From: Gillisella vitis
GTDB taxonomy: Bacteria; Pseudomonadota; Alphaproteobacteria; Rhizobiales; Rhizobiaceae
Direction of reading: 5' to 3'
Length of the DNA: 64,000 nt
Assembly (NCBI GenBank): GCA_009744235.1
Contig: WPHV01000003.1
Location: 1 to 64,000, forward strand
Below, piece by piece: positions 18,821-27,499 of this stretch. Each line of letters starts with the position of its first letter. The stretch's first letter is position 1. A model generated the notes under the pieces. That model saw nothing but the letters and a program-made list of their open reading frames with translations. It ran no database searches and was not told the DNA's origin. The position numbers and the translations under genes are program-made.

Positions 18821-20305
18821 TCAAATCAGCCTGAGATAGGCCTCCAGATCGGGAGGCGTGCCTATACCGTGCATGGCGTCGGGAGCGACATGATAGATGC
18901 CGACCCTGGCTCCCTGCTTGATCAGGTAGTTGTAGACCGGGCAAACGTAGAACTCGTTGTTGGACCGGTCGTTGTGGGCGATCATATCGGTCGCGGCATC
19001 GATGAAATCGCGGGCGCGTCTGAAATAATAGATGCCAACGGTCGCGTTGTCGGAAATCGCCACCTTTTCTTTCACCTCATCGACCAGCCCATCATCGTTC
19101 ACATGCGCAAACGACCATTTCGGATCCCGATCTTTATCCTTGAAGCAGAGAATTGAACCATCCAGATCGCGCTCAAGTGCATCTTGAATGTAATCCGCGC
19201 ATTCGAAATCGACGATCTGGTCGCAATTGGCAATCAATAGCGGGGCATCGGGATCAAGATGTGTCCGCGCCGTCAAGACCGTGCAAGCCGCACCTTCGGT
19301 TACGAAGTTGATCGGCGAAAAGGCGAGATCGCCATGGGCCTTCAAGCCACTGACGACATCGGGTTCCGCATCCAGATGGTCCTGTCGGGCGATCAGGACG
19401 AAGCGTGCATGATCGAGGCGCAGATTGTCCATGACACGCTCGATCATCGTCTTGCCTTTTACATCGATGAACGGCTTTGGCTTGAGGTAGCCGACTTGCG
19501 CAAACCGGCTGCCAAGGCCCGCCATCGGAATGACGACCTGAACCTGACGGGCGGGCTTGGTCATCGCGGCAACCTTGTCCCGGATCTCGTTCTGATAGAA
19601 TTCGATGCGCTTGGGCGAGTAGAACGAGATATAGCTGTCGGATGGAATCTCGTGTTGGACGATCTTGCCACCGGCGAGAATAACCTCGTTCAGAACCGGG
19701 GAAAGATAGTATTTTCCACCAAACGGGTCGGCTTTCAGCAAATAATTCTGGGCAAATTCCACAAATAGACTGCCGCTTCTAAAATAGTAATATCCAGCAA
19801 TCGCCTTGCGGCTCAGAACGCGCTTTTCCGCCGTTTCTATGACATATCCAGACTGATCCTCACGGATATAGGACCAGCGGGGGTGGACGGAATTGAAGGT
19901 CACGACACCGGCATCGGCTCCCGAGCGCGTAAAATCTCGTGCAATGCCCGCCAGATCCGCGTCGATAATCTGGTCGCCATTGCAGATCACCAGAGGATCG
20001 TCGTCCACAATATGATCGACGGCCATCAGCGCCGAGCACACAGCGCCCATGGTCGGATTGTTCAGTTTGATGACAACGGTGCTTTCGCCAGCCAGCAATT
20101 TCAAAATTGAATCGAGACTGTATTCAAGCGCATCCTGATTAAGAACGATAAAGATGAACTTCGCGGATGCATCGCGGTTGCGGATACTGTTGACGACGAG
20201 CGAGATCATCGGCGAACCGTCGATTTCGATCAGAGGCTTGGGGAAATGAAACTCGTCCTTTGGGAAAAGATCATCCTTCGACGCGATGGGGATAAGATAT
20301 CTCAT
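18821..20305 (-). CDS. Tandem nucleotidyltransferase-like protein (two modules)
   Basis: Protein of 494 residues made of two copies of the same fold. Module 2 (from about residue 254) is canonical: VVIPMAGLGSRFAQVG, KPKPFIDVKGKTMIERV and a metal-site-like ANCDQIVD. Module 1 (residues 1-240) keeps FPKPLIEIDGSPMI and CNGDQIID but has lost the GxGSRF loop (IPIASKDDLFPKDEF). Both share the closing block AGYYYF or VGIYYF. The likely job is activation of a phosphorylated sugar or polyol with an NTP; the sugar is unknown. Its ATG overlaps the TGA of the HAD gene upstream by 4 nt, showing translational coupling. Base composition is somewhat lower in G+C than nearby core genes. Confidence 0.82.
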   Translation of the reverse strand: MRYLIPIASKDDLFPKDEFHFPKPLIEIDGSPMISLVVNSIRNRDASAKFIFIVLNQDALEYSLDSILKLLAGESTVVIKLNNPTMGAVCSALMAVDHIVDDDPLVICNGDQIIDADLAGIARDFTRSGADAGVVTFNSVHPRWSYIREDQSGYVIETAEKRVLSRKAIAGYYYFRSGSLFVEFAQNYLLKADPFGGKYYLSPVLNEVILAGGKIVQHEIPSDSYISFYSPKRIEFYQNEIRDKVAAMTKPARQVQVVIPMAGLGSRFAQVGYLKPKPFIDVKGKTMIERVMDNLRLDHARFVLIARQDHLDAEPDVVSGLKAHGDLAFSPINFVTEGAACTVLTARTHLDPDAPLLIANCDQIVDFECADYIQDALERDLDGSILCFKDKDRDPKWSFAHVNDDGLVDEVKEKVAISDNATVGIYYFRRARDFIDAATDMIAHNDRSNNEFYVCPVYNYLIKQGARVGIYHVAPDAMHGIGTPPDLEAYLRLI

Positions 20306-20931
20306 GTGAGGGCCGATTCGATCTTGGTGATTTCGTTCATGATACGCTCATAGGTGACGTCGTTGGTCGATCCCACCACCAGGACATGGGCGCCTGAGGA
20401 GCGGGCGGCCTGTATGCCGTGATCGTTATCTTCCAGGATCAGGCATTCCTCCGGCTGCAATTGCAGCCGGTCGATTGCCGTCAGGTAGATTTCGGGATCG
20501 GGCTTCGCCTTGCCGACATCCTGATTGGATAGAAAGAAATCCAGGTATTTCAACAGATCAGCCTGGCGCATCATCGCCTCCACGCTCGATCTGACGGAGT
20601 TTGAGCAGACGACGATATGCTTTCCCTCCCGCTTCAGGCGCGCGAGGGCGTATTCGTGATGGAAGACCGGTTGGCATTTTTCGACGATGACCTGATAGGT
20701 CATCTTCTGTTTGAGCGTGTTGAGGAAATCGTGCAGCCTTGGCGGCAATCCCCGCGTCTTGGTCAGCATTTCCAGTTTTTTGCGTGTTGGCAGGCCGTCA
20801 TAGACGGCGAGATGTTCGGTGCGGCTGATATTGAGCCCGAGAAGCGCCAGCGCGTCATTCAGCGTCTCGTAATGCCATTCCTTGGCATCGATCAGAACGC
20901 CGTCCATGTCGAAAAGCACTGCCTTGATCAT
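20302..20931 (-). CDS. HAD superfamily hydrolase (beta-phosphoglucomutase-like)
   Basis: Cytoplasmic phosphatase or phosphomutase of 209 residues. Motif I FDMDGVLID (nucleophile and acid/base Asp near residues 8 and 10), a helical cap with DGLPTRKKLEML, motif II VVCSNSVRSS, the Lys of KAKPDPEIY and motif IV ILEDNDHGIQAA are all intact. The cap type and DMDGVLID are those of the PGM-like subfamily, acting on sugar phosphates. Placed between a tandem nucleotidyltransferase (4-nt overlap) and a phosphodiesterase, it probably prepares or recycles the phosphosugar used by this operon. Confidence 0.88.
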   Translation of the reverse strand: MIKAVLFDMDGVLIDAKEWHYETLNDALALLGLNISRTEHLAVYDGLPTRKKLEMLTKTRGLPPRLHDFLNTLKQKMTYQVIVEKCQPVFHHEYALARLKREGKHIVVCSNSVRSSVEAMMRQADLLKYLDFFLSNQDVGKAKPDPEIYLTAIDRLQLQPEECLILEDNDHGIQAARSSGAHVLVVGSTNDVTYERIMNEITKIESALT

Positions 20932-20961
20932 AATGTCCTGTCCGTCTGGTTCATGGCTGGC

Positions 20962-21582
20962 TTATCCCCACTTTTCGGCGGCGAGATGCGGCAAGTCAGT
21001 GCAGATTGAGATGTCGTCACCTGTCAGTTCACTCCAAACATCCCAGGCCGCGGTATGATCGCGTCCATGCAGTTCTGGAGAGACGAGCGCCACCTTCTTG
21101 CCGGCGTCGAGATGCTTCTGGATGACATCTGGAGTGATCCAGTCGGAATAGAAGGCATCCAGCCACACGCCTTGGGCCTTGTCATAAAAGGGAGGCAGCG
21201 GTTCGAGTTCGGAATGGCGGGTATAGGTTATAAAGCCGTTATTGAGGTAGCCGATGGCATCCGGGACAGCCATATCGAAGCAGAACAGATCGGTTATTCC
21301 GGCGCCATCCAACGAGGCGCGGAGCGCCTTGTGCAAGCCATCTGCCTTAATGTTCATGGCAATCGTGCCCGATCCGGCATGGCTCTTGTGCAGATCCAAA
21401 AAGTAGTCGAGATCCATCACCTGGTCACCGACGGGCATATCATGCGCGATTTTCAGCACGCCATTCTGATCGCGCGTGTCCGTTTCGACCCCGAAGCCAT
21501 TTTCAAAGGCGCGCCTGAAAGCCGTTTCACTGTTTTTTTCGACAGCTTCCAACCACCAGCCCCTGTGCGCGAGAATTTTCAT
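20962..21582 (-). CDS. GDPD-like phosphodiesterase
   Basis: Protein of 206 residues related to glycerophosphodiester phosphodiesterases. It keeps AHRGW at the N-terminus (catalytic His), NSETAFRRAFENG in place of the usual PENTxxAF, ETDTRDQNGVLKIAHDMP (metal-binding Glu/Asp and second catalytic His at about 51) and a Lys-containing strand (MNIKADGL). There is no signal peptide, so it acts in the cytoplasm; that is unusual for lipid turnover but fits hydrolysis of a sugar- or polyol-phosphodiester intermediate. I chose the ATG 12 nt inside the longest frame because GGAAAGAG fits as its ribosome-binding site. A 30-nt gap separates it from the HAD gene. Confidence 0.82.
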   Translation of the reverse strand: MKILAHRGWWLEAVEKNSETAFRRAFENGFGVETDTRDQNGVLKIAHDMPVGDQVMDLDYFLDLHKSHAGSGTIAMNIKADGLHKALRASLDGAGITDLFCFDMAVPDAIGYLNNGFITYTRHSELEPLPPFYDKAQGVWLDAFYSDWITPDVIQKHLDAGKKVALVSPELHGRDHTAAWDVWSELTGDDISICTDLPHLAAEKWG

Positions 21583-21645
21583 CGCTCTTTCCATTCAAAC
21601 GTTGCGAAATAGGTGCTTCACCGGCCACTGCAAATTTCCCGGAAA

Positions 21646-22842
21646 CTAGCCGGGGTTGAACTGAGGAAAGCTCTTCCTGTCGATGTGATAGACGGCAAGA
21701 TAGTTGTTCTCTCGGAAAAAGTTCGGGTCCTGCGAGTAGGCAAAGGCATTCGTCCATCTCATTGGATGGATCTGTTGATGCACCTTGGAGACAATCCCGG
21801 CGTTGCAGAATTCCATCGCATGGGCGATGCCTTCGACCATCGTAAACGAGAAACCGCCGTAAAGAGCCATGTAGAACTGGTAGGTGATATGGTCGAATAC
21901 GCTGTGGACGAGCCTTTCCACAAATTGCAGGCTGGTGTCCCAGCCAATCCACTCCAGAAAGCCCGGGATGCTCTTGGCCGAATAGACCGGAATATCCCAC
22001 CACCAGGTATAGATGCCCCAATTGCCGGAAATGGCCTGAATTTTTTCATGATCGACCGCCGGTGCCAGCTTGATGGCCGAGGCGTGCATGATCTGCCTTT
22101 CGGCTGAGTGGTTTACAGTCAGTGTGCCGCCGTACCAGCGGGCTTCGGAAACAACGGCTGCGGCGGCCTCAGTCCAGCCCGTTCTATTGAGAATGAAGGT
22201 CTCTGCATCGACGCACAGAAGATAGTCGTAAAGCTTATGGGCGAGAGAAAGCGCCAGGAATTTCTTGACCGTCGGCCAGGTTCTACCCTCCGCGACGACC
22301 GACAGCGCACTGCCTGAGAAATAATCCGACAGCACGATGGATGCATAGTTCAGGAAAGGGGAGGCCTGATGCATCTCTCTGAACTGCAGGCGATCGGCAT
22401 CGGTGGAAAAGACGAAAATAATGTCGTAGTCGGCACCAATGCTCTGAAACAGCAGGTTGATGCCATAGATGAAATAGGCGTCGTGAATGGGCACGATAAG
22501 AGCGGTTCTGTTCTGCGGCTTCCGTGCCTCGCCGCATTCCGTCAAGAGATGAACGCCACGCTCTCCTGGCAGACGGAACTGTCCCTCCATTTCGATAGGT
22601 CCGTCGACAGACCGTATGGTATCGAATCGCGTGGTGACAGCAGCGTTCTGGTTCAGAAACTCGACCGCCCCGCCTTTTACGCGCCAGGAGTTTTCATTGG
22701 TATGGGAATATCCGCGCAGCCAACCGCCGCTCTCGAAGGATATCTGCGATGCAAAAACCTCTTCGGCGCCAGCTTTACCGAAGGTCCACACACGCTCCTT
22801 CATCAGTCGCTCAAGCGACAAATCATCAAGGCCGATCGTCAT
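21646..22842 (-). CDS. Putative glycosyltransferase with N-terminal beta domain
   Basis: First gene of the operon, 398 residues, cytoplasmic. Residues 1-110 form a domain seen at the front of various rhizobial polysaccharide proteins (RVWTFGKAGAEEVF, GYSHTNENSWRVKGG, VTTRFD). From about residue 120, ALIVPIHDAYFIYGINLLFQ and DYDIIFVF look like the first strands of a GT-A fold. DYLLCVDAETFIL at about 212 carries a DxE in the place of a DxD metal motif, and several Trp-rich segments follow (GIYTWWWDIPVY). I do not recognise the exact family. The ATG at 22842 has AGGAG nine nt upstream; a longer frame from 23106 is not credible. Confidence 0.65.
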   Translation of the reverse strand: MTIGLDDLSLERLMKERVWTFGKAGAEEVFASQISFESGGWLRGYSHTNENSWRVKGGAVEFLNQNAAVTTRFDTIRSVDGPIEMEGQFRLPGERGVHLLTECGEARKPQNRTALIVPIHDAYFIYGINLLFQSIGADYDIIFVFSTDADRLQFREMHQASPFLNYASIVLSDYFSGSALSVVAEGRTWPTVKKFLALSLAHKLYDYLLCVDAETFILNRTGWTEAAAAVVSEARWYGGTLTVNHSAERQIMHASAIKLAPAVDHEKIQAISGNWGIYTWWWDIPVYSAKSIPGFLEWIGWDTSLQFVERLVHSVFDHITYQFYMALYGGFSFTMVEGIAHAMEFCNAGIVSKVHQQIHPMRWTNAFAYSQDPNFFRENNYLAVYHIDRKSFPQFNPG

Positions 22843-23078
22843 TGTTGCACTCCTATCCGTCGTTACAAGGCACGGTAGGAAGGCAAACTTGTATGAAGCT
22901 GTCGGTCTTTGTTTCCCTTGTCTTAGCGGTTGAAGCCGACAAGGTTTATGCAGGACCCATGCAACCAATAGCGGGCTACAGCTTAGCTTTGAGCATTTCC
23001 AGGAAAATTGGAAACTGATTTTGGCACCCGGAAATGGGCAAAAACAAGAGCGTTGCTGCGATTCCATGAAAATCAGAA

Positions 23079-23114
23079 ACGCCCTCGTGTACCAAATACG
23101 GTGCACGAGGGCGT
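23079..23114 (-). terminator. Terminator of the GlxA-type regulator
   Basis: A 15-bp stem (ACGCCCTCGTGTACC / GGTGCACGAGGGCGT, one G-U pair) with a 6-nt loop. Read on the minus strand it is followed by TTCTGATTTTC, as expected for the gene ending at 23149. Confidence 0.75.
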
Positions 23115-23148
23115 GTTGTAAAAGCCGGTAAGCTGTGGCGAATTATAC

Positions 23149-24162
23149 TTATGCGGCAACCGCCGCCTTTGCCGTTGCCAGTTTACGTTCGGCGCGTTCC
23201 TGCTGGGGCGAGCGATTGTAGAATTCGCGGTAGCATTTGGAAAAATGCGAGGCGGAGACGAAGCCGCAGGCGACGGCGACTTCCACCACTGGCATCGAGG
23301 ATTGCACCAGCAGATGCCGGGCACGGTCAAGCCGAATTTCCAGATAATAGCGCGCCGGTGAGCGGCCCATTTCCTGTCGGAACAGCCGTTCGATCTGGCG
23401 GCGCGACAGATCCACCTTGTCGGCGATATCAAGCAGGGACAAGGGCTCAGCCAGGCTTGCTTCCATCAATTCGATGATCTGCAAGACCTTGTTGTTCTGC
23501 ACGCCAAGGCGGGCGCGCAGCGGCAGGCGCTGGCGGTCTCCGGCAGCCCGGACCCGGTCGGTCAGATGCTGTTCGCAGACCCGGTTGACGAGGCCTTCGC
23601 CAAAATCCTGGCCTATCAGGTTGAGCATCATGTCAAGCGAGGCGGTTCCGCCCGCGCAGGTATAGAGATTGCTGTCGACTTCATAGAGATCGGCGTAGAC
23701 CTCGGCCTGGGGAAAGGCTTCAGAAAAGCCCGGCAGGTTTTCCCAGTGGATCGCGCAGCGCTTGCCGTTCAAAAGTCCGGCCTGCGCCAGCACATGGGCG
23801 CCGGTGCAAAGGCTGCCGACCGCGACATTGCGATTATAGGCTTCCCGCAGCCAGGCATTGACGGATTTGTTGTTGAACTCCTCGACAAAGACGCCGGAAC
23901 AGACAATCGCCATATTGGGCCGGTTTTCACCGGCTAGAAAACGGCGCTCGTCGGCAAGCGACGAATCCACCTCGATGCTGATGCCCGACGAAGACGACAC
24001 CTTGTTGCCGTCGACTGAACAGAGCCGCCACTCATAAGCCGCATAGCCCAGCATCCTGTTGGCAATGCGCAATGTTTCGATAGCGCCTGCAAACGGCAAT
24101 AGCGTGAAATTCGGAACAAGAAAAAAGACGATATTGCGTTTTTTAACAGGCGTTTTGCTCAT
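23149..24162 (-). CDS. GlxA family transcriptional regulator (DJ-1/PfpI + AraC)
   Basis: Regulator of 337 residues. The N-terminal half is a DJ-1/PfpI-like amidotransferase fold (IVFFLVPNFTLLPFAGAIETL, then VAVGSLCTGAHVLAQAGLLNG with the nucleophile-elbow Cys, and TCAGGTASLDMML). The C-terminal 110 residues hold the AraC double helix-turn-helix (LSLLDIADKVDLSRRQIERLF and VVEVAVACGFVSASHFSKCYREFY). Members control quaternary-amine, arginine or related catabolism; the effector here is not evident. A proVWX-type importer lies 10 kb away, too far to assign. The ATG chosen begins MSKTPVKKRN; a longer frame adds 18 poorly conserved residues. It has its own terminator. Confidence 0.9.
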   Translation of the reverse strand: MSKTPVKKRNIVFFLVPNFTLLPFAGAIETLRIANRMLGYAAYEWRLCSVDGNKVSSSSGISIEVDSSLADERRFLAGENRPNMAIVCSGVFVEEFNNKSVNAWLREAYNRNVAVGSLCTGAHVLAQAGLLNGKRCAIHWENLPGFSEAFPQAEVYADLYEVDSNLYTCAGGTASLDMMLNLIGQDFGEGLVNRVCEQHLTDRVRAAGDRQRLPLRARLGVQNNKVLQIIELMEASLAEPLSLLDIADKVDLSRRQIERLFRQEMGRSPARYYLEIRLDRARHLLVQSSMPVVEVAVACGFVSASHFSKCYREFYNRSPQQERAERKLATAKAAVAA

Positions 24163-24414
24163 GATGCCACCGTGCTGAGGAGATCTGCTAGAATTGACAG
24201 TTTTTAATTCCGCCAATAGCTCAAAAACGACAATAGCACGATAGAAACCGACGACAACAATTTGACATCATTATTGCCGGACCATTTGTGGGTGTTTCAT
24301 CAGCGAGCCGTCATGGGACACGTGTGGAACACGTATAGCTAGCGGATTGAAAAAACACTCTATTTTGCTTGAATATCAGGGAAAGCAAGGCCTGGAGCAG
24401 CCTTTTTGGGCGGC

Positions 24415-24636
24415 TTAAACCATGTCGCGACGGGTCTGCCACGTGTCGTGTGCAGGCCAGCCAAGATCCTTGCGCATATCGAAAGGGGCTTCTGCCAGCG
24501 CCTTTTCCATGGCGCGGTGTTGCCGCCAGGACTCGATCTGGCTGAACCACATGGAAATCGCATGCAAAGCCGATTCGGCGAGGACGATACTGCTGGTAAA
24601 CAGCCGCGAAGGGCTGGAATGAGAGATGTAGGCCAT
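24415..24636 (-). CDS. DUF1127 small protein
   Basis: Protein of 73 residues ending AEAPFDMRKDLGWPAHD, a variant of the DUF1127 signature (Leu...Asp-(I/L)-Gly). Proteins of this family in Agrobacterium and relatives are short, Arg/Trp-rich and in some cases bind RNA and affect phosphate metabolism; nothing specific can be said for this one. AAGGAA is placed properly before the ATG at 24636; a longer frame would start at 24699. It is the second of two such genes in tandem, both facing away from the LysR regulator. Confidence 0.8.
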   Translation of the reverse strand: MAYISHSSPSRLFTSSIVLAESALHAISMWFSQIESWRQHRAMEKALAEAPFDMRKDLGWPAHDTWQTRRDMV

Positions 24637-24715
24637 GTAAAGTTCCTTTCGTTGATCTCGCCAAAAGACTTCCTGGTCCTCAGGCGGCAGAGACATCATC
24701 TGCCTTGTTTATTGA

Positions 24716-24949
24716 TCAATAAAGCGAATGTTTGTGATCTATCGCATCGCATATTGTGATCGGTTTGCTGTTTGGCTGTTCCGGCACGACAATCCCCACG
24801 TCTTCTCGCAGGTATTCAGGCAGGCAGTTAAGGTGAGCCATCGCCTTTTCACGCGCCTGGCGGAGATGGCGGCTCTCACGCCAGCGCCGAAAGGCCAGCC
24901 AGAGCCGCAGCATGGGTGGAACGCGGCTGGGTGTTGCTTCGAAGACCAT
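24716..24949 (-). CDS. DUF1127-like small protein
   Basis: Protein of 77 residues, MVFEATPSRVPPMLRLWLAF, then RRWRESRHLRQAREKAMAHL and NCLPEYLREDVGI, which is the DUF1127 Leu-x-Asp-(V/I)-Gly ending plus a tail. AGGAGGAG lies 8 nt before the ATG, a very strong ribosome-binding site. It is divergent from the LysR gene with 116 bp between starts, an arrangement often seen for DUF1127 pairs and their regulator in Rhizobiaceae. Confidence 0.82.
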   Translation of the reverse strand: MVFEATPSRVPPMLRLWLAFRRWRESRHLRQAREKAMAHLNCLPEYLREDVGIVVPEQPNSKPITICDAIDHKHSLY

Positions 24950-25065
24950 GCTTTTCACTCCTCCTGATGCCGATCGGCTTCGTTGCAAACAGTGTCAGGT
25001 GGAATTGACATTCAATCAAACGAAACGATATGATCTTTATGTTGAGAAAAATTGATGGTTGTCCA

Positions 25066-26004
25066 ATGACCCTTTCCCAGTCTCCCTCCATGCCTTCCAC
25101 CGTTCTGGCAGCGGCCAGTTTGCCGCTTCTGGATAATGACGTGCTGCGCACCTTCGTGGCGATTTCCGAGGTCGGCAGTTTTACCGCTGCCGCAGACATG
25201 GTGTTTCGCACCCCCTCGGCGGTATCGATGCAGATCAAGAAGCTGGAGGATCAACTGGGCGTTTCGCTGTTTCGCCGTGACGCTCGCTCCGTCACGCTGA
25301 CTCCGCATGGGGCCTTGCTGCTCAGCTATGCCAAGCGCATCCTGGCCCTGAACAATGAGGCGGTGGCACGGTTTTTGGCGCCCGAGATGAATGGTGTGGT
25401 GCGGCTGGGATCGCCTGATGATATCGGCGAACTGGTCCTGCCCGGTATTCTCACTCATCTGGCGCGCACATGGCCGCATCTGGCCATTGAGGTGACGATT
25501 GCCGGTTCTGTGGAGCTGCGCAAGGCGGTGAATGAGAAGCGGCTGGACGTAACACTGTTCAATTTCCTAAACGGCATCGCCGCCGATCCCACCATGACGG
25601 TGATGAGCGAAAAGCTGGTCTGGGCCGGAAAAAAACACGGTCAGGCCCATCTGAAAACGCCGCTGCCGCTGTCTGTCTGGGATGAGAGCTGTGTGTGGCG
25701 CAAGCGCGCCATGACCGAATTGACCCGCCAGGGCAAGGAATTCCGCATCGCTTATTTCTGCGGTCACCATGTTGGGCAATATGCGGCGATTCGGGCTGAT
25801 ATCGCCGTCGCGCCGCTTGCCCGCTTCCTGTTGCAGGAGGATATGGTGGAACTGACCGAGCGTGATGGATTGCCGGATCTTGGCAGTTACGAGGTCGGCC
25901 TTGCCTTGTGTGAAGATGCCTCGCCGCCGGTCAAGGCTGTTGCCGATTACGTGCGTTGCGTGCTGGGAAATCGCGGCTGTGTCGACACAGCGGTGGCCGC
26001 CTGA
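25066..26004 (+). CDS. LysR family transcriptional regulator
   Basis: DNA-binding regulator of 312 residues. The winged HTH is near the N-terminus: LLDNDVLRTFVAISEVGSFT, AAADMVFRTPSAVSMQIKKL and LFRRDARSVTLTPHG. A periplasmic-binding-like effector domain follows. It diverges from two DUF1127 genes, which are its likely targets; the P450 100 bp downstream on the same strand could be a second one. The start is uncertain: ATGs at 25066 and 25039 and an ORF start at 25030 are all possible, and none has a strong ribosome-binding site. The effector is unknown. Confidence 0.9.
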   Translation: MTLSQSPSMPSTVLAAASLPLLDNDVLRTFVAISEVGSFTAAADMVFRTPSAVSMQIKKLEDQLGVSLFRRDARSVTLTPHGALLLSYAKRILALNNEAVARFLAPEMNGVVRLGSPDDIGELVLPGILTHLARTWPHLAIEVTIAGSVELRKAVNEKRLDVTLFNFLNGIAADPTMTVMSEKLVWAGKKHGQAHLKTPLPLSVWDESCVWRKRAMTELTRQGKEFRIAYFCGHHVGQYAAIRADIAVAPLARFLLQEDMVELTERDGLPDLGSYEVGLALCEDASPPVKAVADYVRCVLGNRGCVDTAVAA

Positions 26005-26103
26005 CCGGATAAAGGCAATTTGGCGACGGGGCTTGGAACGGTCCTGTTCGATCTCTACATCCTGGATGCCGCCCAAAAAGGGTCTATGCAAAGGAGATGG
26101 CAG

Positions 26104-27483
26104 ATGAATATGCCGGTCTTGTCCGCTACGAGTGAAGGTGTTGTTGCCAGCCGTCGTTCGCCGGTGCGGGTGATTGCTGATCTGATCCGCAATCCGCTGG
26201 ATGCCCTGCCGCCGCAGATCTATGATCATAAGCTGGTCTATGCGCAGTTTGGCGATGAAGTGCGGCTGCATGTGATGGACCCTGAACTGATCCATGAGGC
26301 TTTGGTCAAAAATGCAGCGGTGCTTGGCAAGGGTGAAGACGTTCGCCGTGCGCTGGGTCCGGCATTGGGGCAGGGGTTGTTGACCGCTGATGGCGCCCAT
26401 TGGAAATGGCAGCGCCAATCCGTTGCGGCTGGTTTTCAGTGGGAAAAGTTGAGAAGTTTTCTGCCGGCGATGGTGGCCGCAGCCGAACGTCGCCGCGATT
26501 CCTGGCAGGCTGGCGAGACCGTCGATATCGGCCATGAAATGATGCAGACGACATTCGACATCATTGTCGAGACGATGATGACAGGGCGCGACAGGATCGA
26601 TGTCGCGCGGGTCGAGCAGAGCGTTACCGATTATCTCGAACCGACGGGCTGGATGTTTGCGCTTGGCATGCTGAAGGCGCCGGAATGGATACCCTATCCC
26701 GGCAAGGGAAAGGCAAGCCGGGCCGTGACTTATCTGCGGTCCGCGATGGCCAAGATGATTGCCGAGCGGCGCGCTGAAGGCGTGGAGCGCGCCGACCTGA
26801 TCTCGATGCTGCTGTCGGCTCACGATCCGGAAACAGACCGCGAAATGAACGACGAGCAGATCATCGACAACCTGCTGACCTTCATTTCCGCAGGGCATGA
26901 AACCACCGCCCTTGGGCTTGCCTGGACATTCCATCTGCTGGCAAAGCACCCGGCCATCGAGCAAAAGCTGCTGGACGAGTTGGACCATGTGGTGGGCGAT
27001 GGTCCGGTGTTGGCCGAGCATGTCGAGAAATTGACCTATACCAAACAGGTTTTCAACGAAGCCATGCGGCTCTATCCGCCAGCGCCGGTCATTACCCGGA
27101 CCGCGAACGAGGCGTTTACCTTGGGTCAACACCGCATCGAGGCGGGAACGGTCCTGCTGGTGCCAATCCATGCCGTTCATCGTCATAGCCTGATCTGGGA
27201 AACGCCCGAAGAGTTCGATCCCGACCGTTTTGCGCCCGAAGCGGTCAAGGCACGGCATCGCTACGCTTTCGTGCCGTTTGGCGCTGGGCCGCGCATCTGT
27301 ATCGGCAGTGCTTTTGCTACCATGGAGGCCGTTGCCATTCTGGCGGTGCTGGCCAAGACCTTTCGTCTGCGCAACAAGAGCGAGGTGACGCCGGAGCCGA
27401 TGATGCGCATTACTCTGAGGCCGAAGAAAAAACTGATCATGGAGATTGAGAAGCGGCAGGAGGCCGTGCCGGTTTCAGCCTGA
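26104..27483 (+). CDS. Cytochrome P450
   Basis: Haem monooxygenase of 459 residues without a membrane anchor, so a soluble bacterial type. The I-helix oxygen-activation motif AGHETTA is at residues 263-269. The K-helix ExxR is E319-A-M-R322, and the haem loop FGAGPRICIG has the thiolate ligand C399. All diagnostic motifs are intact, so it should be functional. The proline-rich YPPAP after ExxR resembles the CYP102/CYP4-like fatty-acid and alkane group. Neither ferredoxin nor reductase is adjacent, and no reductase domain is fused. AAGGAG lies before the ATG. It is convergent with, and 16 bp from, the formyltransferase gene. Confidence 0.93.
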   Translation: MNMPVLSATSEGVVASRRSPVRVIADLIRNPLDALPPQIYDHKLVYAQFGDEVRLHVMDPELIHEALVKNAAVLGKGEDVRRALGPALGQGLLTADGAHWKWQRQSVAAGFQWEKLRSFLPAMVAAAERRRDSWQAGETVDIGHEMMQTTFDIIVETMMTGRDRIDVARVEQSVTDYLEPTGWMFALGMLKAPEWIPYPGKGKASRAVTYLRSAMAKMIAERRAEGVERADLISMLLSAHDPETDREMNDEQIIDNLLTFISAGHETTALGLAWTFHLLAKHPAIEQKLLDELDHVVGDGPVLAEHVEKLTYTKQVFNEAMRLYPPAPVITRTANEAFTLGQHRIEAGTVLLVPIHAVHRHSLIWETPEEFDPDRFAPEAVKARHRYAFVPFGAGPRICIGSAFATMEAVAILAVLAKTFRLRNKSEVTPEPMMRITLRPKKKLIMEIEKRQEAVPVSA

Positions 27484-27499
27484 ACCGGGGTTCGCTTCG

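Noticed and set aside
25567..27258. 563-codon open frame antisense to the LysR and P450 genes
   Set aside because: Mirror of two genes with intact conserved motifs; the antisense product is His/Gln/Arg-rich as expected from reverse reading of G+C-rich codons.
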